A stretch of 64,000 nucleotides of DNA from contig NC_087386.1 of assembly GCF_963675165.1 (NCBI RefSeq), positions 5,524,169 to 5,588,168 on the forward strand, given 5' to 3'. Position 1 is the stretch's first letter. Every line of letters begins with the position of its first letter. The notes beneath the pieces are model-generated. The model was not told where the DNA came from. It saw nothing but the letters and a program-made list of their open reading frames with translations, and did not search any database. Both the position numbers and the translations under genes were made by a program. Source of the DNA: Halichondria panicea. Lineage: Eukaryota > Porifera > Demospongiae > Suberitida > Halichondriidae. Below are positions 1-13,700 of the stretch, in pieces.

Positions 1-241
1 CAGAGGGAAGAAGTGGGGGTGGTGACAATGACACAATCTACCTCCAAACATAGATATTATAGAGTGCACGGCATAATGTACATCCTACAAACAATACATG
101 CTCGATCATAACAACTGCTTATAACACCATTGTATTGTAGTGTGTCATGAGAGCTATTGTAACAGTGGACCAGCTATGGACTTGCTAGCAACTAGAACAC
201 AAAGGTCATTATTTCCAGGGATAGATTTGAGGTGAACGTAC

Positions 242-856
242 TTGACAGCTGCAGAGTGACATTCGTAGTGGACCACGTTGAAGTGTGACACGGTGGAGTA
301 GCCCTGGGGGAACAAAATGGAGGCATCACATAACACACATCCTTACAGCAAAATTCAAGAGGAGCTAAGAGTAAAGTTGGTATACAGGTACAAGAGTCAC
401 CATGGATACGGTGAATGATGGTACTCACCACAGTCTTGCGTGGTTTGTTCTCAAACTCGTCCAACGCCACTTTCCTCGTGTACGTGTAGATACCGAGAAT
501 CTGGAGGCAAGGCAACAAGAGAATGACATTATACAAAATAGGCATTACCACTTGTACAAAACGACTCAATAATAATTCACACAATTATAATAGGTGGTTT
601 TGTACGGTCACTCTCCACCAAGCCCTACCCCCTAACACACCTTCTGCGGTTGATTCTTATAGCCCTCGAGGCAAATGCAGCACTTTAGGCCTGACTCTTC
701 AATCAGCTGTCCCTCCATCTCCGACACGAGTGTGGACTGTGCGATCACCTGACCCTTCTCGTTCACCTCCATACCCAGTGCACCCAGCTCCTTCTGTCTC
801 ATGGCCATTGCTCGTCGTTTCTTCTCCTCTCTAGTTGCCTTACGGACTCTCTTAAT
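242..856 (-). CDS. UBR4: UBR4 hemi-RING catalytic zinc-finger exons (left copy)
   Basis: Three exons (856-641, 500-429, 303-242) encode the helical lead-in and the UBR4-type hemi-RING that carries E3 activity. The first contains [20 protein letters not shown], then [17 protein letters not shown] with two cysteine pairs. The second continues [20 protein letters not shown]. The third gives [20 protein letters not shown], whose His and Cys residues complete the zinc sites. All putative metal ligands are present. A nearly identical copy of these exons lies at 62169-62783. Confidence 0.88.
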
Positions 857-3800
857 CTGAAAGGGGGGAGGGACATTACTAGCTGACTGTACTGTACACA
901 CACATGTGCTGTACACTCGAGGAAGAAGAAATGTAGTTTCACATGTACCGAACTTAAGCACTTTTAATATTGGTCAGAGGGGGCAGATTGCTATATAAAG
1001 TTACCACATAACGTGTATTTATACTTGCATAATGTAGCAGCGGTAATTGCATTGAGTTTCACCAGACATTAGGAAAGAGGCCCTCCAACAATGCACCCAC
1101 CACTGCTGGCCACATATATGGCCACTCTCTCCTTCACATCGACAACCTCTAGTATCATACATTTCACAGTGAAAACTGAAAACTTAACAAGAGGTGCTTT
1201 TAGAGTGAAGACTTACAACCAGGTAGATAGGTAGTTACCCCAGTACATTACACTAACTGCTTTGGTGTGCAAATATACACGCCCTAATTAAAGTTCCAGG
1301 TAGAATTCTGGACACAAAATGCCACCTCATCATTCTTACCTCTTCATAACATGGTGGATGCTCTGCCACGACCTCTAGAAGGTTCTCAGCGAGCGTGCCG
1401 ATGTGCTGGTCAGAGGCCACCTGCTCTAGTAGGTGGAGTTCTGAGATGACCTCCTTGAGTATCTCCTGTGTCTTCGTGTGCCAATGACAGAGACCGGCGA
1501 GCATCTTAAGCACGTACGGTAGTGATGGCTGGGAGATGCACAACTTCCACTCAGGAGTGTCGAAGGAGCCACTGTGTGTGCGGAGAAAGGGGGGGAGGGG
1601 CTTATAGAATAATGTTACACTGCTTTACTTTATTAATCTGAAAGGGGGGGGGGGGACTTTACTAGTACTGTGCACAAACATGTGATGTGCTGAACAACTA
1701 AAGGAAGGAGAAACACACTTAGCCTAGCTGAGCCTAAGGGCTTTTTTAATCATAGTAGGGGTGCAGATTGCTACCTAAAGTTACCGTATAATGTGTACTT
1801 ATTTCAGAATTGTTATTATACGTATAATGTAGCAGCGGTAATTGCATTGAGTTTCAGCGTGCATTAGGAAAGAGGCCCTCCAACAATGCACCCACCACTG
1901 CTGGCCACATATATGGCCACTCTCTCCTTCACATCGACAACCTCTAGTATCATACATTTCACCTTTCAGTGAAAACTTAACAAGAGGTGCTTTTAGAGTG
2001 AAGACCTACACTTACAACTAGGAAGGTTCATTGCTGAGTAAATCCGTTAATGACAGACTGCAAAGCTAAAACAAATGGATTGTAAAATCAGCCATAGATG
2101 CTTAAATATACTGTTTGATTGTATGCGGTCTTTCATTACCAAAATTGCGCCATGAACTATAATTATGTTTTACGGACAGGTGCAATCAGTTCTGACTCTA
2201 GAAGACCATGCAGCCAAGATGACATATACGCCCAGCCCACTCTTACATTTTGCTCGGTACTTTGCTCTTGAGGTAGGCCACAGCTGCCGGGGTAAGCCCA
2301 GTCTCCTTAGCCAAGTCCTTCAGCTTCTCACCGCTAGCGTCTTTCTGTAAGGTAACGAATAGAGAGAAGGTAATTAAAGTGAGGTACAATGTGGTGGCTA
2401 TGCTGGAGTAAGATCTAACATTCATATTGACTGCATTAGAAGACAAGAACCAGTATAATAAATACAAGGGACACGTCCTGACTCAATGGCTACATTATAA
2501 GCTATAGGTACAGTGATGGTTCCACGAGACCAAGAGGGTTAGTGCTTTATTGGGAGGAGAAATAGTTTAGTTGGCCCGGGAATAAACATTGTGAAAAGGC
2601 GGATTATAATTATACTTATGATTGTACCGGCTAAGATTCTACTGACCCCAATTCCAGCGGCTACTACACAGAAGCAGTCCAGATAGAGGGTGTTCTCAGC
2701 CGACTGGTGCAAGTCAAATCTGCCGAGAGAAAGGACAAGAACATGACAATAAACATTTTTAGGTATCCAACGGTAACGCAGAAGGCAACTGATTACAAAC
2801 ACACAGCACTAGAGATATTTCAAAACCATTAACTTACTTTTCAAAGTTCAGATAGGGTTCAAAATGTTGTAGTAACACGTTCATGTGACGTGGATCACCA
2901 AATGTCAGGAATGGGATAACGTGCATGAGGCCTTCCCGTATCGAGGGACTGGATTGGACGAATGAGCTCTCAATGTGCTTGAGGAACACCTGCAGTCTGT
3001 TGTCCTCTCCGTCAGGTGATATGCTCCCACCCTGTAGGGTAGTAACAATCATGGCCGGGGGTAAATTATCATCTCTACAGACTAGTTTAAAAGTGCACAA
3101 GTTTAAAATGGTAGCCGTGCACTAACTATTAATTTTGGATACTAACATTCAAAGCTACATTTTAAAGCAGCACACATGATACAGACTTCAAATGCTGCTC
3201 TCACATACTATCAGATATTAGCTAGATACTTTTGTGGTAGCTGGGTTAGCTGCTAATTCCAGTGACCTTCCATACATTAAGCTAGGTACTTGCCAACACA
3301 GGAGCTTCACTACTACTACTAGCTAGAGACTATAATAAGAGCTAGAACTTACATCAGTGCTGTCATGACTGGGTGTCCTCACCAACACAGGAGCCTCACT
3401 ACTCGCCTCCTGGAGGAACCGCTCGGTCACTTTGAGAGTCTTCTCTGCCACAGCTGCTCCTATACCAGTGCTGTTGGCCTCCTCGTAGTGAAGAGACTGT
3501 AACAGTGTGTGTGTGGTGGGTATGAGTAACTTTATGCAGAAACGTAGGAATGTAGTGTGCATGTATGGAATAATACTCCAGACAAAAGGCACAGACATAC
3601 AAACACGTATTTACGTATTACAGGTTATTACCATAATAGGGCTACCTAGTCAACGTTATAATATTATAACTTCCGAAGCTGTGTAAGCTAATACATTGAG
3701 CTCAGTACTTCTTAGAGGATATGCCCTCACGGCAACTGCTCAGGCTAGTGTACTATCATCTTCGCTCACGTAATTATGAGACACACACACACACACTAGG

Positions 3801-6800
3801 AATCGCTTACTGCGAGGAAAAGCTTTGACATTTCGAAAGTGGCTTTAAAAAAAAAAAGCTATAGCCTAGCTAGCCAGCTCACAGCTTATTACCAAGCAAG
3901 GGAGTGGATGCTCAAATTATAAATACGTTATAAACGTACAGCTATCAAAAACACATTTATAGCAAAGTTGAGAATCTTTATGTACCACAATAAAAAATAT
4001 TTTGTTGTACTGCAAGCACCTCCCACTTACCAGATCTAGAATCCCTAGTAATGTATTAAGAGTATTGAGATGAGGTTGTAGGAGATATTGTCTGTTCTCC
4101 TTCAGCTTCACACAGTAACCTAGCAACTTGAGTGCAGCAGAGATCAAATTATGACCCTGTATGAAATCATCGACCCTAGCCAGTCGAGAAAGTACAGAGT
4201 CCAATCCTCCGCACTTAGACAAGATGGCCGCCATTTTGTACCCCTCCTCTTCGTCGATTTCATCTTTAGCAACGTCCAGCTGCTCAACCATATCCTCCGT
4301 GGCATCTCCTAGGAGACCTCGCATTCGGTACACGACACGCATACGATCACTTTTCTGTAGAGACAAATAAACCATGAAGTTTAAAACCACTTTAACATAA
4401 TTATAGTGGATCATATAATTATTATGGTAATGTTCGTGAGTAAGCGTGTTGTGGGCGGCGGAGACCACACCCACAAGATAATAACCCACTGAGTCCTTGA
4501 TCCTGTGGACTACTAGTCACTGTCTGCGATTGGAACGCCAGTAATGGCATCACACGCCAAGATTGGAACTTAAACCGCAACTAACGAAACTAAAGTAGTG
4601 CAATTGAAATGCAACGTACGCTTGGAGTCCTATGCCATTACATACAAAACCTGCAGCCTTCAATATTTTCCAAATTCACATACCCACAGAAATACGCCCC
4701 ACCCACCCAACACACACACACAGTTACGACCTGGAAGCAACTTGAGTTTCATAGTATACATAATACCAACTGGTTTTGAGTTTGCCTTACGTTTGGTTGG
4801 GCGCACCAAATCTTCTTGTAGACATCCTTCACTGGCAGGTCTAGAGAGATGATTTTGTTAGCTACCAGTAACTCCATTCCAGTGTCGTCTTCCAGCAGCG
4901 CCACTAGCTCACAATCTGTGTGGTGTGTGATGTGTGTGTGGTGTGTGTGAAGAGTGAGTTAGGTAGCTATATATACCTAACAAGTGAAAGCTTAACGAAC
5001 ACTATACTATAGTAGGTAATTTAAAGTGGATATAACAACTAAGGCATTGTTCGTGAGTAAGCGTGTTGTGGGCGGTGGAGATCACACCCACAAGATAATA
5101 ACCCACTGAGTCCTTGATCCTGTGGACTACTAGTCACTGTCTGCGATTGGAACGCCAGTAATGGCATCACACGCCAAGACTGGAACTTAAACCGCAAAAC
5201 CACAACATACAAGCCATGAAACGAAGTCACCCAAATAAAACTTTCCTTGCACGCATTTTACCTGTACAAATTTTGTTCTTGACATCCCTCATGAGTGGCC
5301 CAAGGCCGGTGGTGGAGGAGGGGTAGGGGTTGCCTTGCATACGACCCTGTAGGAACTCCTCTTGTTGAGGGTCCTTGTCCAGTGACAGGAAGAACTCTCC
5401 AACGTCATTCTCCTCCTATAGATGGAGAGAGAAGGTGGTGGTTTGTATTATATACTTGTTTGTTGAGAGATACTGGGCTGATTTCAAGAGTCTTATTGGT
5501 ATGAGGCTGTGTAAGCCAACACATTGAGCTCAGTACTTCTTAGAGGATATGCCCTCACGGCAACTGCTCAGGCTAGTGTACTGTCATCATCGCTCATAAA
5601 GTATAGGACACACACTACATACATGTATTATAAAATAAGGTAATGGGAAAGTATAATTATATATCACAATTAAGCCTGGTCTTTAACGGTGAGATATAAT
5701 TATAATATACAACGCCAAAACAATTGGTGCACAGCAGCTGCTTACTGGATGAATGATATTGCAGAGGCGCTCAAACACGAAGATAGGGGTCAAAAGGTCA
5801 GAGTCCTTGAACCTATCGAGCGTCTCCACACAAGTGGACATGAACTCTTGCCTCTCTTGGTCAGTACCAGACGTCAATTCCTCGAGCATCTTGAGGAGGA
5901 GTTCTTGACTCTCGTCGATCCTCTTAGTTCGTTGAATGACCAGACGCTTGAGAGAGAGGTAGCCAGCGAGAATGACACTGACCAGCTTGCCCTTGTAGTT
6001 ACGCTTGATGCTCTCCACCTCTAGGAACGATTGGAGGAGCACTGGAGGCAGGAAAGATGGAGAGGAAGATGACGCAAATGAATATGGAATACATGAATAT
6101 CTTCATTCATAACTTTAGTTCAACAACATTAATGTAGCAGCGGTAATTGCATTGAGTTTCACCAGACATTAGGAAAGAGGCCCTCCAACAATGCACCCAC
6201 CACTGCTGACCACATATATATATATATATATATATGGCCACTCTCTCCTTCACATCGACAACCTCTAGTATCATACATTTCACCTTTCAGTGAAACTTAA
6301 CAAGAGGTGCTTTTAGAGTGAAGACTTACAACCAGGTAGATAGGTTTAACAAAAATTATACACCAGTACCATTACACTAATAACTGCTTAACTTTTGTGT
6401 CCAAAATTATAAAGAGCTAGCCTACAAGATCAAGAGTAATACTAACAATTATTCATGCACTTCGTTAGAGAACAGTTGTGTACACCGCATTGCAATCTGT
6501 TGAAGGTCGCTAACAGACCACACCCCTCACCAGTTAGCATCTTCAGGGCGTAACCCTGGGAGAGGTTGAAGCTCATAGTGGAGTCTTCAAGAACAGTCAT
6601 GTGCTCAATCTCGGCCGCAATCAGATCACCAATCTGTGGGAGCACCCCCCTCATGGCTAGGTACGACTTCCACTTGTGGGTGGGGTCAGACGTGAGCGTG
6701 TGTAGGAGCTCCAGATACTCCTGTGCTGACTCCCCAGCCTTACTAACCTGGTCCAGGAAGCTGCGTGTGTGTGTGTGTAATGTGTCGTGGGAGTGTGTGT

Positions 6801-9800
6801 GTGTGTGGTGTATCGATGAGTTTCGTTCACACTAGCTTCGGGAGGCCATAACTTGTTTGGAACGTCTAATTTCAAAAGAAAAGCTAAGAATGCATTCTGT
6901 AGATGTAGAGCTCTGAATCAGGGATTACATTACAAGCCAAAACCATAATTTTTGACTGACTAAAGCAAGATATCGATTCAACATTGGTAACAGATACCAA
7001 CAAATTTCGTACTGACGACTCTCACCTGCAGAGTAGGTCGAGCACCTGCCTGTGTCTAGCCTCGCCCACACACAGGGACTCCACCAGGCGACAGGAAGCT
7101 TGACGAGCTGACTGACTCGACCGGTTGAACAGCATGGAGCGGAGCCAGGTGTCGTGTTTGAGCAGCGAGCGAGAATGGGACACTATAGTAGTAGGGGAAG
7201 GGTTAATTAATGCAGTAGGGGAAGGGTTAAATAATGCAGAGGGAAGAGCTGTGCAAATGAGTGAAGAAGTTATATTAGTTGGAGGGTGTGCTCAGAAATT
7301 TGGGTATAGATTTGTTTAGTCATCACTGTTTACTCTGTAACTAGTTCATCATTCATCACCGCACACGGTAACCAAGGCACCGAATATGGTCGTTTTAATA
7401 AATAACCAATATTAATTATGTAAACTGCTAAATGCCCACAAAATGTACTCGGGTTGGCCACCATTCGGAAGTTAGTGATAGCAATAAGTAACTTTGTCAC
7501 CTTTGATGGTCTTCAATCTCCATATTCGGGCATACTTCTCCACAAGCCTTCGTTGTCGCAACTCCTCATTGCTTTGCTCTGTACAATTGTCCATCCCTGC
7601 TTTCCATTGGTCAAACGTGGCGTCTCCTTTCAGCCAATCAGACGTCTTAATAGTGATGTCATCACCTAGTTGAAGTGCATTGCAGTCGGCCAGGAACGAT
7701 TTTTTCTGTAACAAAAATTGCAACGATAAACTACCTGTATGTGTGATACATATTGTATAGCAACCACTATCACTGTAGTTCATCAGCCACATCTGTTCTC
7801 TCCAGTATAAAGTCAGGAGACCGTCGTGATGTGTACTAATCATCATCTGAACCACACCCACCCATCTATCTTACGTCTAAATCCAAACGACAGAAGTACA
7901 TAATAGTATAGCCTCCTTCACCGGCCTTTGAAAGAAGGCCTGCTATCGACTGCTTGCGCATGCGCCAAATTATTGGATTTTTTTCCCGTAAATATTTCTA
8001 TAATACTATAATATTGGATTTTTTACCCGTAAATATTTCTATAATACTGGTACATCAGAGAAAATATTCTAAAAGTCATACACAGAGCTATATAGCTAGC
8101 TAGCTAGAAACAGAGCTGTGTAGGTTTGTTGTACTGCTATTTTCTTCTGATAGAATCAGTAGCAGTAGTATAGTAGACTTTCACCAAAGTTAGTGTTAAA
8201 TGGGCGTGGCCTGTCCATATAGGCTCTTATCAGCCGTCACTCCTTTCAGACCATCGTCATCCACACTGTTGCAGGCTGTGAGTCTTTTGTTAACATAGCA
8301 GGCTAAGGGTAGCTATCAGAGAATGCTATCAGATGGGCTAGAAACCTTCAATCGAACTTTCTATCTACTTCCTTCAATCCACTTCCTTTTGTTGTGATGT
8401 CATAGTTTTACTGAGCATAAACGATGTTATCCAAAGCCCCCAGATACCGGGGGGATATTAGCGCATGCGCAAGCAGTCGATACCAGGCCCACTTCCCTAG
8501 CGGGAAGTGCGGCCTGGGATCGAGGCTAATAATAGTACGGTTTTAACTAGCAGTGCACATCATTATTATGATAACACAATTCTCTGCACTATATAGCAAA
8601 ATCAACCACCAAAGAAGACAATCACATCTTGAATCTCTCCCATGGTTCCTCACTATCCCCACTCTCTCCCCCATTACTCACTCTCCTCCCCATTACTCAC
8701 CTTGTCTTTGCTGCTCACTGCTTCTCGTGGGTAGATAACATTCTGCAGTATCTTGAGACAGGGCAGGGTAACCCCGGTGACAACAGCTGGGCTGGTGTTG
8801 AGTTGGGACTTCTGAAACAGACGCACAACTGGAGGAAGAAATCATGCAGTCGTAAAATTTGAGTGAATTTTGTTCGAAGGGATATTTGAGTTAGTTGGAA
8901 GTGTGCTCAGAAATTTGGGTATAGATTTGTCTAGTCTTCACTGTTTACTCTGTAACTAGTTCATCATTCATCACCGCACACGGTAACCAAGGCACTGAAT
9001 ACATTGTAAAGTTAACTCAATATTACAGACTATAGCCAATAAATTACAGTATATATGCATTGGACAAAACTTCTTCATTTGACCCCACCCACCTGTCCTG
9101 AGTCTCTCCTCCCAGCACGAGTCCTCCATGTCCAGTGAGGCTGCCAGCAACATGATCTCAGGACGAACAGCGGCAACCTGTACGAACAATTGGATGGAAC
9201 ATGATACAACTTTAATCTAACAAAAATGTTTAAAGCACTGGATTAGACCCTCTGTCAGTTTTCAGTGTTATCATTTTATGACTCACCAAGTTAGACGTGA
9301 TGTGTTTCGGCGCTATCTGGTCCAACACTCTGTCCAGTATGTAGCTATTGAGCTCAGCAGTGGCCACCGGGTCATCTCTGTGGGGGGGGGGGGGGAGGGG
9401 GGTAATTCGTACATGGCAGTAAAGCTATACAAACAAATTTGAGAAATTAACGACCAAGTGCACTTATAAATATACAAGACGTCACCTGGTCAGCTGACAG
9501 AGGAGGCGTCTCACATGTATCCTCATCTGCAGACTACCTGACCTCAGGTTCACCCGCACAAGCTCTCTAATCAGGTTCTGTGTGACTAACAACCGTCGTG
9601 TGGGGGCGACAAATGCTAGGGCTTTGAGGAGGTTGATACAGTGCTCAATTGATGCTGACGAGCAGCCAAAGCACCATCCTTGATGAGGGGCGTGGCCTTT
9701 AGGGGTGGGGGTAGAGTGGGCAGAGTCAACTCGGATCACGGTCGGGATGGACAACGACTGCGATGTGAAATAAATAATAAATACAAAAATGTGTGGAGTA

Positions 9801-10697
9801 CACTAGAAAATACATGCACATGCACTTACTCCGCTAGTTCCATTGTTCTGTTCTGGACCACCCTCCTCAGGGATCACGCCTGTTCCAAACTCAACAATCC
9901 TCTGATCGTATCCCACCAGCTCTCTACGTGATGCTAACACACCTCGGATGATCTTACTCAGTTCCGTGTATGTAGTCTTGCAATCGTTTGAGTAGCGTTG
10001 AGCGACCAATAGGATGCCCTTGTTGGCACCAGTGTCCGTGGGGAGGTTCTGAGGGGGTGGAGTCACTAGGATTGCAGTGTAGGAAAATAATTGCACACCA
10101 CAACTAGATCCTCAAACAACTTTCACTCCTAACTTGAAAGTAAGTTAAAACTTCCTTTTGTACTAGTTTTTAAAATCTTCATGTTGAAAAATGCAATATG
10201 CTACATGTATTAGATGCAATGTTTGTTTCATTGCCAAAAAATACAACTCTCACTGATGGGAGGACAGTTGCATGGTGTCACAATGAACTCAATCTAGCAT
10301 GGATTGTAATCACTCTGTCCACGAAACAGTCAAAGTGGACAAGATTCATGCAACCAATCATTATACAGGAAACTTAGGAACATGTACACTAGAAGTGCAC
10401 ATGTTTGTCTCATTGCATCGGTGCAACTCTCACTGATGGGAGGACAGTTGCAAAAATGGACCTGGCAATGATTCAATCTAGCATGGACTAAAAACCACTA
10501 TGTCTGTCTATGAGCAGTCACAGTGGCACCTTCCATGCAACCCATCAGCACTAGCTTGACAATTACGCTAGCTACTAACATTGATCACGGCCTTAAAACA
10601 AGTTATCAGGAATGCATCAATATCATAGAAGTTTCACTTAATGCACAAAATACACTGTAGCTAGTACACACACTCATCCTCCCACACACACACACAC

Positions 10698-10742
<45 letters not shown>

Positions 10743-13700
10743 GTAGCTAGGTACTCACAGCTCCAGGGGAAACGATGATTCCCCCTGCAAGAGATCCCAG
10801 TAGCTGGTCCAAGTCGTTCCTGTGCTGAACTAAGACCTTGTACATACTATCGGCTGTCTCTAGCATGCTGTTGATGCTGGAGGTCGTCTGTGGGGGGTAA
10901 CAGGTGCCATGGTAACTAATAGCTTTAGTAGTGCCTCAAAAATACGGTCACTACATGCACTGTAGTACATATCCAGTTTCGAGAGGACTGGCGATTAACA
11001 CACAGCTGTACTAGTGTTTGTACTTGGTGATAGTTGTTAGTGGTACTGAGTGAGGCAGTACGACAGTATATATAGGTCACCATGGTTACTATGTGCAATA
11101 GGGAACGCCAGTAGTGCCACTAACACTGACACCACGGAGCAATAACTGCACACACATACAAAAAAAAACTATTTGTACAATGACATGCATACATCGCACA
11201 CAGACACTATAATAGCTAAGTACTACTAAGCACACAAAACGACGTCATTCCATCTAACGATATGCGTTAACAATTTACCCCTTAACCACACCCCTACCCG
11301 CCCCTCACACCTTCTGTCTGTCCTCCTCCGTCTCGATGGGGTCGACTGCTGAGCTTGACTTGTGTTCCACGTACACGTCAAATTTGGCGTACTTACTAAA
11401 ACCGCAAGAATTGCACAGAAACGGATCTTTCTCATCATAGTTGATGGCACGACACTTGTGACACTGATACACGTTCTCTCCACACGTACCACACACCCCG
11501 GGGTGGGCGGAGACTGTTGCCTGGCAACGGGGACACTGGAGCAACTCGGATCCAGCCTACAGAAAATACCCACAGTTAAATTAGCATAATTATTAGTACA
11601 ATAGTTGACTGTGAACTATAATATCAAGTGCACTGCAATCAACTGTAACGATTGTTTCATTGCATCAGTGCAGCTGCTACGAGGAGAGGACAGTTGCAAT
11701 AGTTGGCAATGACTGTATCTAGCATGGTGTCTGGCCACTACTGTCTATGAGGGAGTCAGTGTGGAATCCTGAGTCCACGCAAGTAATCAGCATAGCAACA
11801 AGGTACAAAAAGTACAACAGTCAATGTAATTCGCACCTGTAGGTTGTCGTAGAAGTCTCTGAACTCAATGACCAGGTTGCTAGCGACTATCGGCAAGGGG
11901 AAGTCAATCTGAAGGGGGGTGAAATAAATACAATAGTACGTGGTGTGTGTGTGACTGACCTTGACTTCACTCTGACCAGCGGTGAGGGTACAGCTGCGTG
12001 CAGTCATCCACATCTTCCTCCTGTGAGTGGGTGTGTGTACTTAACTACATTCTAGTTGTGGAATATTTGAACTCACTTGTTCTTTAGTTCAATGACATTC
12101 GCCACAGTCCTGTTGCTATAGTAAACGTTGACGGTACGCACCTGCAGCAAAACACTCGATCAATATACGTGTACATAATAAGGGTTTCACCCTTGAGAGG
12201 CTATAAAATTAAGTTCTGGTATTCCAACTTATTTTTTGGTTTTCTGAAAGCTTAGAAGGAGGGAGCCCTTTCAGAAAACCAGAAAATCATTGAAACTGGA
12301 TTGCCAGAAATCAAGTCATGCTCAAAAATGGAGTCTCATTGAGGATTGTACTCTCCCTGAGGACCACTGTAGCCTCCATTGAGGGAGGCAGTGGGATTAT
12401 AGAGGGCTGCTTGATCATTTTGATTGCTCTCGCCAGATTAGATAGTGACCAGCACAGTGGAGCCCTGTGCTGCTCTAGTATTGACCTGGCATTACCAGAT
12501 ACTATAGCTAACCGCACAGTGTGCAGCTGGGTTGTTTTTTTAGTTTAATAATAATTTATGTACATGTACGTTATTAACAAAAAATAAAAAATGGCCCGGC
12601 ACTATTAAGATAGGATACTGCATTGAGAACTATGGTAGCTATATACGAAGGAATATGTCAAATCCTACCAAAAATAGCTGCGGGGGTCTGTGACACTCTC
12701 CACCCTGAACTCACCATTTTGGTTCTCTTGATGTCTGAGATGCGGAGGACCAGCTGTGCGATATTGTAGGAGCCTTGTAGCTTGACCAGTATCATCTTGG
12801 GGCTGTACTTGATCTCAGACTTGATAGCTGGTAACTTGGATACCTGGATAGGAATATGAAGGGTGCATAAAATACAGTTAGTATTACTAGGGCAACCATG
12901 CATGCAGTATTCACACTCTCTTGAGCAAACATGTATGTATAAAAATCAAGAGTTCATAAGGAATTCCTTCATTCAATCATTCTTAATGAACTCTTGATAA
13001 AATGTATATAGTTGAGCCATATTGTACTCTCCCTGAGGACCACTGTAGCCTCCATTGAGGGAGGTAGTGGGATTATAGAGGGCTGCTTGATCATTTTGAT
13101 TGATCTTGCCAGATTAGATCCCATTTGAGTGTATTTAGCAGGGAACTATGAGCTATAGTACCGGTACTATAGATTGCTCTGGGCTACAAACTACAACATT
13201 GTACATTGTATTGTGATTTACAAGAAGATACACATGTAATAACATAAAAATTATTGTAGCTAGATGCAATATAATAACAGAACTAGAATGAAAGAGAGAA
13301 GCTCTAGTTTCTTTTTTTTGGCTTTGTTCAAGAGTAGTAGGAGACGCTCGTTTTTTGGGCAGTGTGCTGTGCTTTTTTGCTGCAAGGCTGCATGGGGGAG
13401 GAGCTGGATGTATGGAAGTGCTGGGATTCTAGCTTTGGCTTCTTCCTAAAGTTCCTTTCGCTTTTTTCAAGAGTAGTATAGGAGCCGCTCGTTTGCTGGG
13501 CTTGTTTGCTGCAAATTATAGCTTAGGTGTCTTCCTTTTGCTTTGTGAGAGTAGTACGAGCCGCTCGTTTCTTGGGAAGTGTGCTGGGCTTGTTTGCTGC
13601 AAAACTGGGGGAGGAGCTGGTTGTTTCTGTTTTGTGGGTGGAGCTAGCTAGGACTATAATTTTGTCCATCAAACTGAGGTGGAGGAACAGGGTTGACTTG

